DNA of 23,032 nt, from contig JAEZDS010000152.1 of NCBI GenBank assembly GCA_023433205.1, positions 1-23,032 on the forward strand, written 5' to 3'. Every line of letters begins with the position of its first letter. Within the stretch, counting starts at the first letter, position 1. The DNA comes from Bacteroidota bacterium (GTDB lineage Bacteria > Bacteroidota > Bacteroidia > B-17B0 > Aurantibacillaceae). A model generated the notes under the pieces. That model was given only the letters and a program-made list of their open reading frames with translations, ran no database searches and was not told the DNA's origin. Below are positions 8,280 to 15,763 of the stretch, piece after piece. The translations under genes were made by a program, and so were the position numbers.

Positions 8280-8687
8280 TTACCAGACAAATGTTGTAAC
8301 CTGTTTAATTTCCGGATGCAGACTTTTTGCCACGGGACAGGTGTAAGCGGCATGTTCGTACATCTTTTTTTCCTTCTCTGAATAGTTGTTCCGGGGCATG
8401 GTGATGGTGATGTGCACCTCCCCTATGCGCCGCGGATCGGCGTACATAACCTTTGTTACTTCTGCGCTGGCCCCTTCAATAGTAGTAAAGGACTCCCGCC
8501 GGGCCACAATTCCCATTATTGACAACATGCAACTTGCAAGTGCTGTTGCTACCAGGTCGGTTGGGGAAAAAGCTTCTCCCTTGCCCTGATTATCCCTGGG
8601 AGCGTCGGTAATTACTGTTTCACCTGAACTGAGATGGATACCCTGTGTACGTAATTCACCCTTATAAGTAACTGAGCTGGTTGGCAT
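8280..8687 (-). CDS. OsmC-family peroxide/hydroperoxide resistance protein
   Basis: A 135-residue protein of normal OsmC/Ohr size. The two redox cysteines of the family are present: Cys53 in ALASCMLSIM and Cys117 in YTCPVAKSLHP. The conserved GEAFSPTDLVATAL segment precedes the first cysteine. OsmC/Ohr proteins reduce organic hydroperoxides through this cysteine pair in the cytoplasm. The second-cysteine context (TCPVAKSL) resembles the OsmC/YhfA side of the superfamily more than classical Ohr, so the substrate is open. It is transcribed divergently from the next gene, from a promoter with a perfect TAnnTTTG box 15 bases before the start. Confidence 0.9.
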   Translation of the reverse strand: MPTSSVTYKGELRTQGIHLSSGETVITDAPRDNQGKGEAFSPTDLVATALASCMLSIMGIVARRESFTTIEGASAEVTKVMYADPRRIGEVHITITMPRNNYSEKEKKMYEHAAYTCPVAKSLHPEIKQVTTFVW

Positions 8688-8700
8688 GCTTCTTGTTTAT

Positions 8701-8739
8701 ACAAAAGTAGGATAATCAGTGCAATTTGTGTACTTTTGT
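8701..8739. promoter_or_regulatory. Divergent promoter with mirror-image TACTTTTG boxes
   Basis: ACAAAAGTA (8701-8709) and TACTTTTGT (8731-8739) are a perfect 9-bp inverted repeat with a 21-bp spacer. Read outward, each half is a perfect Bacteroidota -7 box (TACTTTTG): on the - strand ending 15 bases before the osmC-type ATG, and on the + strand ending 9 bases before the ATG at 8747. A clear -33 TTTG is not visible for either. The symmetry could also be an operator; both readings are inference. Confidence 0.5.
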
Positions 8740-8746
8740 TAGAACC

Positions 8747-9511
8747 ATGCGTTACTTCTTTTCAGGTGTTTTGGCACTGGCTGCAGCAAGCATTTCAGCG
8801 CAGGAAGCACCTCTCTCAGTAAATTATGAAAGTGGCACAAATCTTAATGTGCTCTATCGCAATGAAGCGAGCGGAAAATTATTTGCCAGCACCCGTGGTT
8901 TCGGCGTAACCTTCCGGCAGGCGAAACATGTTACCCAGCGCACCCGCTCATATTATGAACTTGAGTTGCAAAATCTGAGACATCCCAAAGAAAGCAAAAG
9001 TGTTGGTGACGGAGCGCAGAAAAGGCGTTATGTGTATGGGAAGGTAAATGGCGTACTTATGCTGAGAGGTGCAGTGGGTTTACAAAATGTTCTGTATTCA
9101 AAGGGAGACCATAAGGCGGTGGAAGTTAGGTATTCATACAGCCTTGGTCCCACTCTGGCTTTCGCGAAACCTTATTATGTGCGAGTGATGGGTCCCCGCC
9201 GGGGAGCCGGCTCCAACCAGGAGTTTGACATTAAATTCAATTCTGAAAACTATAGTCCCGACAGCGGCAGGGTGCAGGGTCGAAGTGATTTTGCAACGGG
9301 CCTGCCCGAACTTAAAGTGTACCCAGGCGCAACTGCAAAGTTCAATCTGAGTTTTGAGTACGCGCCTTATACGAATCTTATACGGGCAATTGAAACAGGG
9401 ATATGTATTGATTATTTCCCCAAAGCTTTGCCCCTGATGGCAAAAAATCCCTCAGAAAATTTAATTATTTCAATTCATGTAGGCTTTGTTTTTGGCCGTA
9501 AATGGTTCTGA
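8747..9511 (+). CDS. Putative exported outer-membrane beta-barrel protein, unknown function
   Basis: I do not recognise a named family. The ATG at 8747 is chosen because it begins a signal peptide (MRYFFSGVLALAAASISAQ, cleavage after SAQ) and the promoter box lies only 9 bases upstream; an in-frame TTG at 8726 would put the start inside the promoter. The 254-residue product has alternating hydrophobic and polar strands, no internal membrane helices, and ends in Phe within a VGFVFGRKWF strand, the usual C-terminal signature for outer-membrane barrel insertion. It is followed 8 bases later by lipA, so it is co-directional and probably co-transcribed. A link to lipoate synthesis is not implied by its sequence. 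It ends in TGA. Confidence 0.6.
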   Translation: MRYFFSGVLALAAASISAQEAPLSVNYESGTNLNVLYRNEASGKLFASTRGFGVTFRQAKHVTQRTRSYYELELQNLRHPKESKSVGDGAQKRRYVYGKVNGVLMLRGAVGLQNVLYSKGDHKAVEVRYSYSLGPTLAFAKPYYVRVMGPRRGAGSNQEFDIKFNSENYSPDSGRVQGRSDFATGLPELKVYPGATAKFNLSFEYAPYTNLIRAIETGICIDYFPKALPLMAKNPSENLIISIHVGFVFGRKWF

Positions 9512-9519
9512 AAAGATAA

Positions 9520-10383
9520 ATGGAACTTATTGAGCAAGAAAAAAAGACCAGGAAACCTGACTGGTTAAGGGTAAAATTACCAACCGGTGAAGAATACGTA
9601 AAAGTGCGCAACATAGTGAGCAAGCACAAACTGCACACTATCTGCGAAAGCGGCAACTGTCCGAATATGGGCGAATGCTGGGGAGCAGGCACCGCCACAT
9701 TTATGATACTTGGTAACGTATGTACGCGCAGCTGTGGTTTTTGCGCGGTAGCCACCGGCAAACCCAAAGCTGCAGACTGGGCTGAACCCAAACGTGTTGC
9801 CGAATCGGTAAAATTAATGGGAGTTAAACACTGCGTTATAACCAGCGTTGACCGCGATGACCTCAAGGATGGAGGCAGTATTATCTGGGCTGAAACAATT
9901 AAAGCAATAAGGGCAATTAGCCCTGAAACAAAATTCGAATGCCTGATACCTGATTTTGCGGGCAAGTGGGAAAATCTGCAGCGGGTAATAGATGTACAAC
10001 CAGACATTGTTTCGCACAATATTGAAACCGTTCGCAGACTAACCGCTCAGGTGCGGATACAGGCAAAGTACGACCGCAGTCTTGAAGTGTTGAAGCGACT
10101 TGATGAGCAGGGCGTCAAAACAAAAAGCGGTTTAATGACAGGGCTTGGTGAAACTGAAGAGGAGATCTATGAAACGATAAATGATCTTGCAGCGGTGAAG
10201 TGCGATGTTTTAACTATTGGTCAATATCTTCAGCCTACTCCTGCGCATTTGCCTGTTGCGCGATTTGTACATCCTGACGAGTTTCGCAGTTACCGGGAAT
10301 ATGCCTTAGGTAAAGGTTTCAGGTTTGTTGAGAGCGGGCCACTGGTTCGTTCATCATATCACGCCGAAAAACATGTTTTCTAA
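9520..10383 (+). CDS. lipA: Lipoyl synthase (radical SAM)
   Basis: A 287-residue enzyme that inserts two sulfur atoms into protein-bound octanoyl groups to make lipoyl cofactor for pyruvate and 2-oxoglutarate dehydrogenases and glycine cleavage. Both iron-sulfur motifs are intact: the auxiliary-cluster cysteines Cys42, Cys47 and Cys53 (CESGNCPNMGEC), and the radical SAM CX3CX2C motif Cys68, Cys72 and Cys75 (CTRSCGFC). The C-terminal RSSYHAE (residues 277-283) supplies the serine ligand of the auxiliary cluster. Length is normal. lipB is not in the window. The gene ends 15 bases from the end of batE, which runs in the opposite direction. Confidence 0.98.
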   Translation: MELIEQEKKTRKPDWLRVKLPTGEEYVKVRNIVSKHKLHTICESGNCPNMGECWGAGTATFMILGNVCTRSCGFCAVATGKPKAADWAEPKRVAESVKLMGVKHCVITSVDRDDLKDGGSIIWAETIKAIRAISPETKFECLIPDFAGKWENLQRVIDVQPDIVSHNIETVRRLTAQVRIQAKYDRSLEVLKRLDEQGVKTKSGLMTGLGETEEEIYETINDLAAVKCDVLTIGQYLQPTPAHLPVARFVHPDEFRSYREYALGKGFRFVESGPLVRSSYHAEKHVF

Positions 10384-10398
10384 GGAGTTGCGCTGTTT

Positions 10399-11148
10399 TC
10401 ATATCACGCCCACTTCTTTAAATCTTACCCAGCCCTCATTGCCATTGTCGAGTTTAATTAAGAGCCAGTCGCCGTTAGTATCCACAACGTGAACTTTGGT
10501 TCCTTCGTGCAAACCGAATTTAGAAGTCGCCATTGGGGTGGGCTCATTCATCACCTTCACTTCATGGCTTAAGATAATGGCGAATTTATTTTTGTATTTC
10601 GCTTCGCTGGCGGAGTAACCCAGCAGATAAGTCACAAAAAAAAGCATCAGCCCCATTGAAGCAATCAAAAAAGCGATACGCTTCACCACCAGCTTTGGGG
10701 CTATCAGATACAGGAAAAAAAAGAGACTGAATAAAACCGAGCAGGCTACCGAAAGCCAGGCCCAGCTTTTGGTTGAAAGAGAAGAAAGCACATTTGTTTT
10801 AACGGCAGAAATAAAAAAATTCTCCTTGCTGTCGATCTTGTCGATGGTTTTAGCTGAAGCGATAGAGAGGTTTATACGAACATCTTCATCATTTGGCTCA
10901 AGCTTCCTTGCAAGTTCATAATTGTAAATTGCCTTTCCCAGCTCACCATTCCGGTAGTAGGCGTTTCCCAGATTGTAATAAAGCTGATAGGCAGTAGATC
11001 CGGACCTTATCAGCTCCTCATATTTTTCAATAGCCCGTCGGTATTGTTTTGCATCGTAAGCTACTTCCGCCTCTTTTAAAAGATCGTTCTGCGACCAGGA
11101 TACGCTGATCGTCATCAAATAAAAGATAAAAAGTAATAAACTTCTCAT
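10399..11148 (-). CDS. batE: BatE: TPR and SH3-domain protein of the aerotolerance operon
   Basis: A 249-residue protein. A signal-like hydrophobic N-terminus (1-19) is followed by TPR units at about 23-85 (YYNLGNAYYRNGELGKAIYNYELARKLEPND). Two membrane helices lie at about 129-149 and 156-177, then a bacterial SH3 domain at about 190-245 ending GNEGWVRFKEVGVI. This is the BatE layout known from Bacteroidetes Bat operons. Its ATG overlaps the batD stop as ATGA, indicating translational coupling. The TPR part probably faces the periplasm and binds other Bat proteins; that is inferred from the family. It is the last gene of the operon and ends in TGA. Confidence 0.85.
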   Translation of the reverse strand: MRSLLLFIFYLMTISVSWSQNDLLKEAEVAYDAKQYRRAIEKYEELIRSGSTAYQLYYNLGNAYYRNGELGKAIYNYELARKLEPNDEDVRINLSIASAKTIDKIDSKENFFISAVKTNVLSSLSTKSWAWLSVACSVLFSLFFFLYLIAPKLVVKRIAFLIASMGLMLFFVTYLLGYSASEAKYKNKFAIILSHEVKVMNEPTPMATSKFGLHEGTKVHVVDTNGDWLLIKLDNGNEGWVRFKEVGVI

Positions 11149-12920
11149 GACGGTTTGCGGTTTAATTGCTGTTCCAGTTTACTTACAAGCTCAACGGTGT
11201 CGTTATATACTGCTGTTAGATCAGTGCTCACGGCTCCGGGCGCATACCGTGCGAACTCAGCGGTTTCAAGAGTACTTACCAGCTTGTTGGCCAGTTCGCC
11301 GCTTACCTGCCTGGTTGTGAGCTCGGCAACAATTTTATCACGCGACAGTTCGGCCACGGGAATATTAAGTTTGTGACTGATGTACCTGTTAAGTGCCGCC
11401 AGTACCTCAGCGTAAAACTCATCTTTTTTGGCCCTGGCTTGCAACCTTTCGGCATTCTGTAATTGTTTGCGCGCAACGCTTCCTGCCTTACGTTCACGCA
11501 CAAGGGCCAGGTTACTGTTGCTGCGTATATGCGCTCTTCTTATGTATATCCCCCCCAGCAACGCCAGCACGGGACCGATCATCAAAACGATGTGCAGCGC
11601 CGAATTAAAAAATTCACCTCTGGAGGCATGCAAAACAAAATCACCTTTCTTAATATAACGAATGTCGTTCTCAGTTTCCTTTACCTGATTTTTAGGGCTG
11701 TACACCTGTGCCCCTGAACTGCCGGGGTCAGGAGGTAATACACTGATCACAAACTCACCGCCGGGCACTGTAACGTACTTTTTGGTATCCAGATTAAAGA
11801 AACTAAAATCCAGCTCATTCACTTTATACTCACCTTCATGACGCGGAATAATAAGATAATCGAATGTCTTGCTGTTTACATTTTCGGTGACGCGGGGCTC
11901 ATAAGTCTCAAAGGTTTCTGGCAGGTTAAGGTCGGGGGCTGTAAGCAATTTAAGATTTCCCTTTCCACTGATAGTCCATTTAAGGTTGAAGGCTTCGTTA
12001 GCTTTCAGCGAAGTGCGGCTTAACTCGATCCTGGAACTAAAATTACCAACCGCACCTTTAAATCCTGAAGGTTTTCCACTCTCAGGCAGCGGCATCACCT
12101 CAACCATGTGGCTACGGCTTTTAACCGTTACCGGCAAATCTTCAAATGAGCTGCCGCCAAAAAACTGTTCGAAAATTGTACGAGGTTTTGCTGTACTTTG
12201 CTTCCTGATGATAGGTACCAGTTCTATGGGGTTGATGGTTATTTTACCGGTTTTATTGGCAGTGACAACGGTACGGAAGATCTCGTGGGTATAATAATTT
12301 ACTCCATCAACATTCTCCATGATGAGCTGTCCGCGGGTAGGCGACTCCTGTGCCTGCGCGAAAAAACCATCATAAGCGGGGGGATTACTTTTTTGATAAC
12401 CGATTATCTGGTGTCGTGAGTATACCTTCTGAACAATAGTGATCTGCTCTCCCAGGTACATCTTATTTTTGCTAAAAGAGGTTTTTATAAAAAGTTCCTG
12501 CCCTGTAAGATTATTGCCATTGCTTTGGGCGCTGCCCTGTGCCTGCGCACCTTTGACCACCTCCACCGTAATTCCTGAAGTTTCATATCGCTGACCGCCG
12601 GCACTTACTGCGGCAGGGCCAATTGTATAGCGTCCTTCCTTCCTTGCAACGAGCCCCCATGATATGACCATCTGATGGGTGATGGCGCCATTCACGTACT
12701 GAACACTGGTGCTCTGATTTGGGCCGCTTACTACTTCAAAATCCTTAAAACTGGGAGGCGAATAGTTATTGGCATTAACGCTGATAACAATGGCGTACTC
12801 AAACGGGACTCCTGCCTGCACCTGCTTTGAGCTTACCTGAGCATAAACAGTTTGGGCGTTGGCATTATGTAAAGACAGGAATGAGAAAACCAAACTCAGT
12901 ATCCAGTTTCTGATCTTCAT
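11145..12920 (-). CDS. batD: BatD: large periplasmic protein of the aerotolerance operon
   Basis: A 591-residue protein from the ATG at 12920. That start gives a clean signal peptide (MKIRNWILSLVFSFLSLHNANA, then QTVYAQ). An in-frame ATG at 12998, one base after the batC stop, would add 26 residues and bury the signal, so it is less likely though it would couple the genes more tightly. The N-terminal two thirds is beta-rich and periplasmic, with the family's typical YAQVSSKQVQAGVPFEYAI opening and a FEVVSGPNQS segment. One membrane helix follows at about 441-460, then a charged cytoplasmic tail. BatD is a conserved Bat protein of poorly defined role. The stop overlaps the batE start. Confidence 0.88.
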   Translation of the reverse strand: MKIRNWILSLVFSFLSLHNANAQTVYAQVSSKQVQAGVPFEYAIVISVNANNYSPPSFKDFEVVSGPNQSTSVQYVNGAITHQMVISWGLVARKEGRYTIGPAAVSAGGQRYETSGITVEVVKGAQAQGSAQSNGNNLTGQELFIKTSFSKNKMYLGEQITIVQKVYSRHQIIGYQKSNPPAYDGFFAQAQESPTRGQLIMENVDGVNYYTHEIFRTVVTANKTGKITINPIELVPIIRKQSTAKPRTIFEQFFGGSSFEDLPVTVKSRSHMVEVMPLPESGKPSGFKGAVGNFSSRIELSRTSLKANEAFNLKWTISGKGNLKLLTAPDLNLPETFETYEPRVTENVNSKTFDYLIIPRHEGEYKVNELDFSFFNLDTKKYVTVPGGEFVISVLPPDPGSSGAQVYSPKNQVKETENDIRYIKKGDFVLHASRGEFFNSALHIVLMIGPVLALLGGIYIRRAHIRSNSNLALVRERKAGSVARKQLQNAERLQARAKKDEFYAEVLAALNRYISHKLNIPVAELSRDKIVAELTTRQVSGELANKLVSTLETAEFARYAPGAVSTDLTAVYNDTVELVSKLEQQLNRKPS

Positions 12921-12999
12921 GAGATCATGCAAGTTACCTGATACAACCAGCGATCTGAAGTAATTAATGTAATTTAACTTAGTAAAACCCCTTGTCATA

Positions 13000-13725
13000 C
13001 TACCAATCCTTCTCTACTTTTTTTGGATTATGGTCGGTCTTCTGTTTTCGTTTGTCCTGAAGTTTTTTTTCAGCGTTCATTAATGCCTGCAACAACTGTT
13101 CGGCTTGATCTTTGCTCATCTGACTCTGCTGTTGCTGTTGTTGTTGTTCTTGCTGCTGATCCTTCTTATCTTGTTGTGGTTGTTGTTCATTCTGCTGACC
13201 ACCACCGCCGCTTTTTTCTTCAGGCGGCATATTTTTTAAAGCGTAGGCAAGATTATAGCGGGTTTCTTCGTCTTTAGGGTCGAACCTGAGCGATTTTTTG
13301 TATGCCTCTGCGGCCTGTCTGAACTCTTTTTTGTGAAGATAACAGTTGCCAATATTGTGCCAGGCCCGGTGCAGGGTATCTTTGTCGCTCACAGAATTGG
13401 CCACCACCGCGAAATTTTCCGCAGCCTTATCCAGCATCATGTTGCCAATAGAATCAGTGGTTACGGTGGCATTTACCGGAGCTTCCATGTTTCCGCTTTT
13501 CACCAGCAGCGCACTCTTGTATAATGCAACTCCCAGATTAAAATTGGCTTTCCGGTTGAGTGGATTTTTCTCAAGGGCCTGCCTGTACATCAGAGCCGAA
13601 GGACTAAGTTTTCCTGAATAATACAGCTCGTTGCCTTCGTAAACTTTTTTCGCGTCATCCTGTGCGCGCTGGCTCAGATGGCAGAAAACCATACAGCCAA
13701 TAAGAAGAATACTATTTAGTTGCAT
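13000..13725 (-). CDS. batC: BatC: TPR protein with Q-rich linker
   Basis: 241 residues from the ATG at 13725; an in-frame TTG at 13731 is possible but less likely. The N-terminus is a signal-like hydrophobic segment (MQLNSILLIGCMVFCHLSQRAQ). TPR repeats follow: an NFNLGVALYKSALL unit early and an AWHNIGNCYLHKKEFRQAAEAYKKSLRFDPKDEETRYNLAYAL pair later. Then come a GGGG stretch, a glutamine-rich linker, and a lysine-rich end with the terminal VEKDW motif seen in BatC proteins. The start lies inside the end of batB (14-base overlap). TPRs are expected to bind partner Bat proteins in the periplasm. Confidence 0.86.
   Translation of the reverse strand: MQLNSILLIGCMVFCHLSQRAQDDAKKVYEGNELYYSGKLSPSALMYRQALEKNPLNRKANFNLGVALYKSALLVKSGNMEAPVNATVTTDSIGNMMLDKAAENFAVVANSVSDKDTLHRAWHNIGNCYLHKKEFRQAAEAYKKSLRFDPKDEETRYNLAYALKNMPPEEKSGGGGQQNEQQPQQDKKDQQQEQQQQQQQSQMSKDQAEQLLQALMNAEKKLQDKRKQKTDHNPKKVEKDW
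13120..13197 (-). repeat. CAG/CAA-rich low-complexity tract encoding poly-Gln in batC
   Basis: On the - strand this tract is dominated by CAG and CAA codons and encodes a stretch such as QQQEQQQQQQQSQ. The mixture of the two codons makes slippage less likely than a pure repeat, but length variation between strains is plausible. It links the TPR part of BatC to its basic C-terminus. Confidence 0.75.
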
Positions 13726-14752
13726 TGCCAAACAAGTTTAGTTTTTTGTACCATTCGCTGGCTCTTTCACTAATTAGAAACTCGAGAAGGAAAAGAAAAA
13801 GTGAAAGCGCCAGAAACCACTGAAACTGGTCCTCATAATCAGTGTACATTTTGCTTTCTATCTGCTCCTTGTCCAGTTCATTCACCTTATCAAGAACAAG
13901 ATCCAGGCCAAGATCGGCCTGTGTTGCCTGCACATATATGCCATTTGTTTTTGCGGCAATATCTTTTAAAAGTGAGGCATTCAAACGGCTGATAATAGTT
14001 TGTCCATCGCGGTCTTTGCGATAACCCTGCACCACTCCGTTAACAATCAAAGGAATGGGCACACCATTGGGAGAACCTATCCCGATTGTGTTTATCATTA
14101 TCCCTTTTTTGCCAGCTGCTTCTGCGGCCTCTATCGCTTCCTGCTCATGATCCTCGCCATCGGTAATAAGGATCACTGCCCTGTTCTTTCCGTCGTCGTT
14201 GCTGAATGATTCGGCTGCCAGCCTGATAGCGTCAGAGAGGTTCGTGCCCTGCACTGGCACCATGCCAGGCCCAACAGATGAAAGGAACATCTTTGCCGCA
14301 GCATAATCGGTTGTAATGGGCAGTTGCACATAGGCTTCACCGGCAAAAATTATAAGACCCAGCCGGTCGCCCTCCAGCATGCTGATCATCCGCTCAAGCG
14401 CATACCTGGCATTTGTAAGCCTGTCGGGACTCAGGTCTTGCGCAAGCATACTGTTGCTTACATCCAGACATACCATCAGTTCAGCACCTTCCCGTTTTAC
14501 TTCTGTTAATTTGCTTCCTGTTTGCAAGTTGCAGATAGCCAGTATCAGAGCAGAAAAAGCCAGACACCATAAGGCCAGCTTTATGATCCTTTTGCGCCTG
14601 CTGGCGTAGGGAATCAGTTCTCGTATAAGTTTCTGATCGCCCAATTTTTTCAATTTTTGCCGGCGCCAGTAAAAATACCAGATTGCGATTGACACCACCA
14701 GCGGCAACAGCAGGAACAGGTAAAAATAGTTGGTATGTTCAAATCGGAACAT
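13712..14752 (-). CDS. batB: BatB: VWA-domain inner-membrane protein
   Basis: A 346-residue protein with two N-terminal membrane helices (about 11-27 and 57-74) and one at the C-terminus (about 318-334). Between them lies a von Willebrand factor A domain with an intact MIDAS motif, DVSNS at residues 97-101, and a later LITDGEDHEQE segment. This is the aerotolerance protein BatB layout. It is paralogous to batA just upstream (compare DVSNSMLAQDLSPDRL with the batA motif). Its ATG follows the batA stop with no gap (TAG then ATG), so translation is probably coupled. It likely interacts with the MoxR ATPase of the operon; that is inferred from the family. Confidence 0.9.
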   Translation of the reverse strand: MFRFEHTNYFYLFLLLPLVVSIAIWYFYWRRQKLKKLGDQKLIRELIPYASRRKRIIKLALWCLAFSALILAICNLQTGSKLTEVKREGAELMVCLDVSNSMLAQDLSPDRLTNARYALERMISMLEGDRLGLIIFAGEAYVQLPITTDYAAAKMFLSSVGPGMVPVQGTNLSDAIRLAAESFSNDDGKNRAVILITDGEDHEQEAIEAAEAAGKKGIMINTIGIGSPNGVPIPLIVNGVVQGYRKDRDGQTIISRLNASLLKDIAAKTNGIYVQATQADLGLDLVLDKVNELDKEQIESKMYTDYEDQFQWFLALSLFLFLLEFLISERASEWYKKLNLFGNATK

Positions 14753-15445
14753 CTATGGTATGGTTCTGAAAAAAGTAAGTTTTAAAATAAGTTCAGCTAA
14801 AAGTAAAAATGCGGCACAGAGCGCCAGCGGCAGAAAATGCTCTGCTTTATTGCTGAAGCTTTTTTCGCTGATGATGGTCTTTTCCATCTTGTCTATTTCC
14901 TCATAAACATTTCGAAGGCTTTCCTTGTCGGTGGCCCTGAAATATTTCCCGCCTGTCATTGCAGAAATATCAGTCATCATTTTTTCGTCGATCTCCACAT
15001 CCACGTAATCAAATTCGTACTCGCCCTGAGCATACATTGCCACCGGCTGCAGTGCTTTTCCCCTGCTTCCTACTCCTATACTATATACACGTATTCCATA
15101 GGTACGTGCCAGTTCACCGGCTGTCAGCGGCGATATCTCGCCAACATTACTTACACCATCGCTTATTAGAATTATAACCTTGCTTTTGGCATTGCTGTCG
15201 CGGATGCGCGCAACTGCGTTTGCGAGTCCAAGCCCGATGGCGGTTCCCTGATCAAGGGAACCGGCCTTGATTTGCGGGAACATATTCTTGAGTACTTTAT
15301 GATCGGTTGTGAGAGGACATTGTGTAAATGCTTCACCGCTGAAGATCACAAGACCGATCCGGTCGTTTGGACGAGCATTTATAAAGTCAACGATCACATC
15401 TTTGGCCACCTGAAGCCGGTCGGGATTAAAATCTTTTGCAAGCAT
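14753..15445 (-). CDS. BatA C-terminal VWA fragment after the in-frame stop
   Basis: A 230-residue open frame whose first ATG lies 6 bases after the TGA, so re-initiation is physically possible. It begins MLAKDFNPDRL, keeps the later VWA segment LISDGVSNVGEISP and a C-terminal membrane helix, but lacks the first MIDAS Asp and Ser and the N-terminal anchor helices. A functional VWA metal site from this fragment alone is unlikely. Confidence 0.5.
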   Translation of the reverse strand: MLAKDFNPDRLQVAKDVIVDFINARPNDRIGLVIFSGEAFTQCPLTTDHKVLKNMFPQIKAGSLDQGTAIGLGLANAVARIRDSNAKSKVIILISDGVSNVGEISPLTAGELARTYGIRVYSIGVGSRGKALQPVAMYAQGEYEFDYVDVEIDEKMMTDISAMTGGKYFRATDKESLRNVYEEIDKMEKTIISEKSFSNKAEHFLPLALCAAFLLLAELILKLTFFRTIP

Positions 15446-15451
15446 CGACAG

Positions 15452-15763
15452 TCAAATGTCAAGACTGAGCATTATGTCTATTCCCTCTGTTTTTGTGTCC
15501 TTCCAGCTGCTGCGCGATTGCGGACGGGCAAGTGCGGCAACAATCAGCGAAAAAGCCAGCATTCTCAAAACCAAAAGAAGATGACGCCACCGGGCCCTGG
15601 CAGAAACAGGAATCCCTTCAAACAAGACAAAGGAGGAATAATTAAGCTCGCCCTGTTGTTTTTTAAGACGCCAGATGTACCAGGCCACCATCAAAGGCAA
15701 AATCAGAAGCAGCCAGAACCACTGTTTTTCAGCAAAGCGAATATCGTCGAAATAACTGATCAT
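15452..15763 (-). CDS. BatA N-terminal fragment before the in-frame stop
   Basis: A 103-residue open frame with the two BatA_N membrane helices, ending DIMLSLDI just after the first MIDAS Asp. If the stop is real this would be a short membrane peptide without a VWA domain. Part of the interrupted batA. Confidence 0.5.
   Translation of the reverse strand: MISYFDDIRFAEKQWFWLLLILPLMVAWYIWRLKKQQGELNYSSFVLFEGIPVSARARWRHLLLVLRMLAFSLIVAALARPQSRSSWKDTKTEGIDIMLSLDI

Larger units (their letters stand above)
14753..15763 (-). pseudogene. batA: BatA (VWA-domain protein) interrupted by an in-frame TGA in its MIDAS motif
   Basis: The two halves join in one frame into a normal-length BatA of about 336 residues: two N-terminal membrane helices (about 14-31 and 61-78), a VWA domain and a C-terminal helix. 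Codon 104 is TGA (15452-15454). The surrounding codons read D102-I103-stop-L105-S106-MLAKDFNPDRL, where VWA proteins need DxSxS; the paralogue batB has DVSNSMLAQDLSPDRL at the same place. A single base change (TCA to TGA) explains it. No other damage is seen, and the start (ATGA overlap with the upstream gene) and end are intact. It could be a true recent nonsense mutation, a base-call error, or, less likely, readthrough. UGA is a normal stop in this genome. Without the correct residue the metal site would fail. Confidence 0.85.

Noticed and set aside
8726..8746. Upstream TTG start for the outer-membrane-type gene
   Set aside because: It lies within the promoter box and adds residues before an ideal signal peptide start at 8747.
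9465..10019. 184-codon open frame on the - strand opposite lipA
   Set aside because: Antisense to lipA and the preceding gene, with no family signature.
15452..15454. TGA in batA as a selenocysteine or reassigned codon
   Set aside because: TGA ends several intact genes here (kinase, 8747 gene, batE), so it is not reassigned. No clear SECIS-like stem lies just downstream, and VWA MIDAS motifs need Ser at this place.
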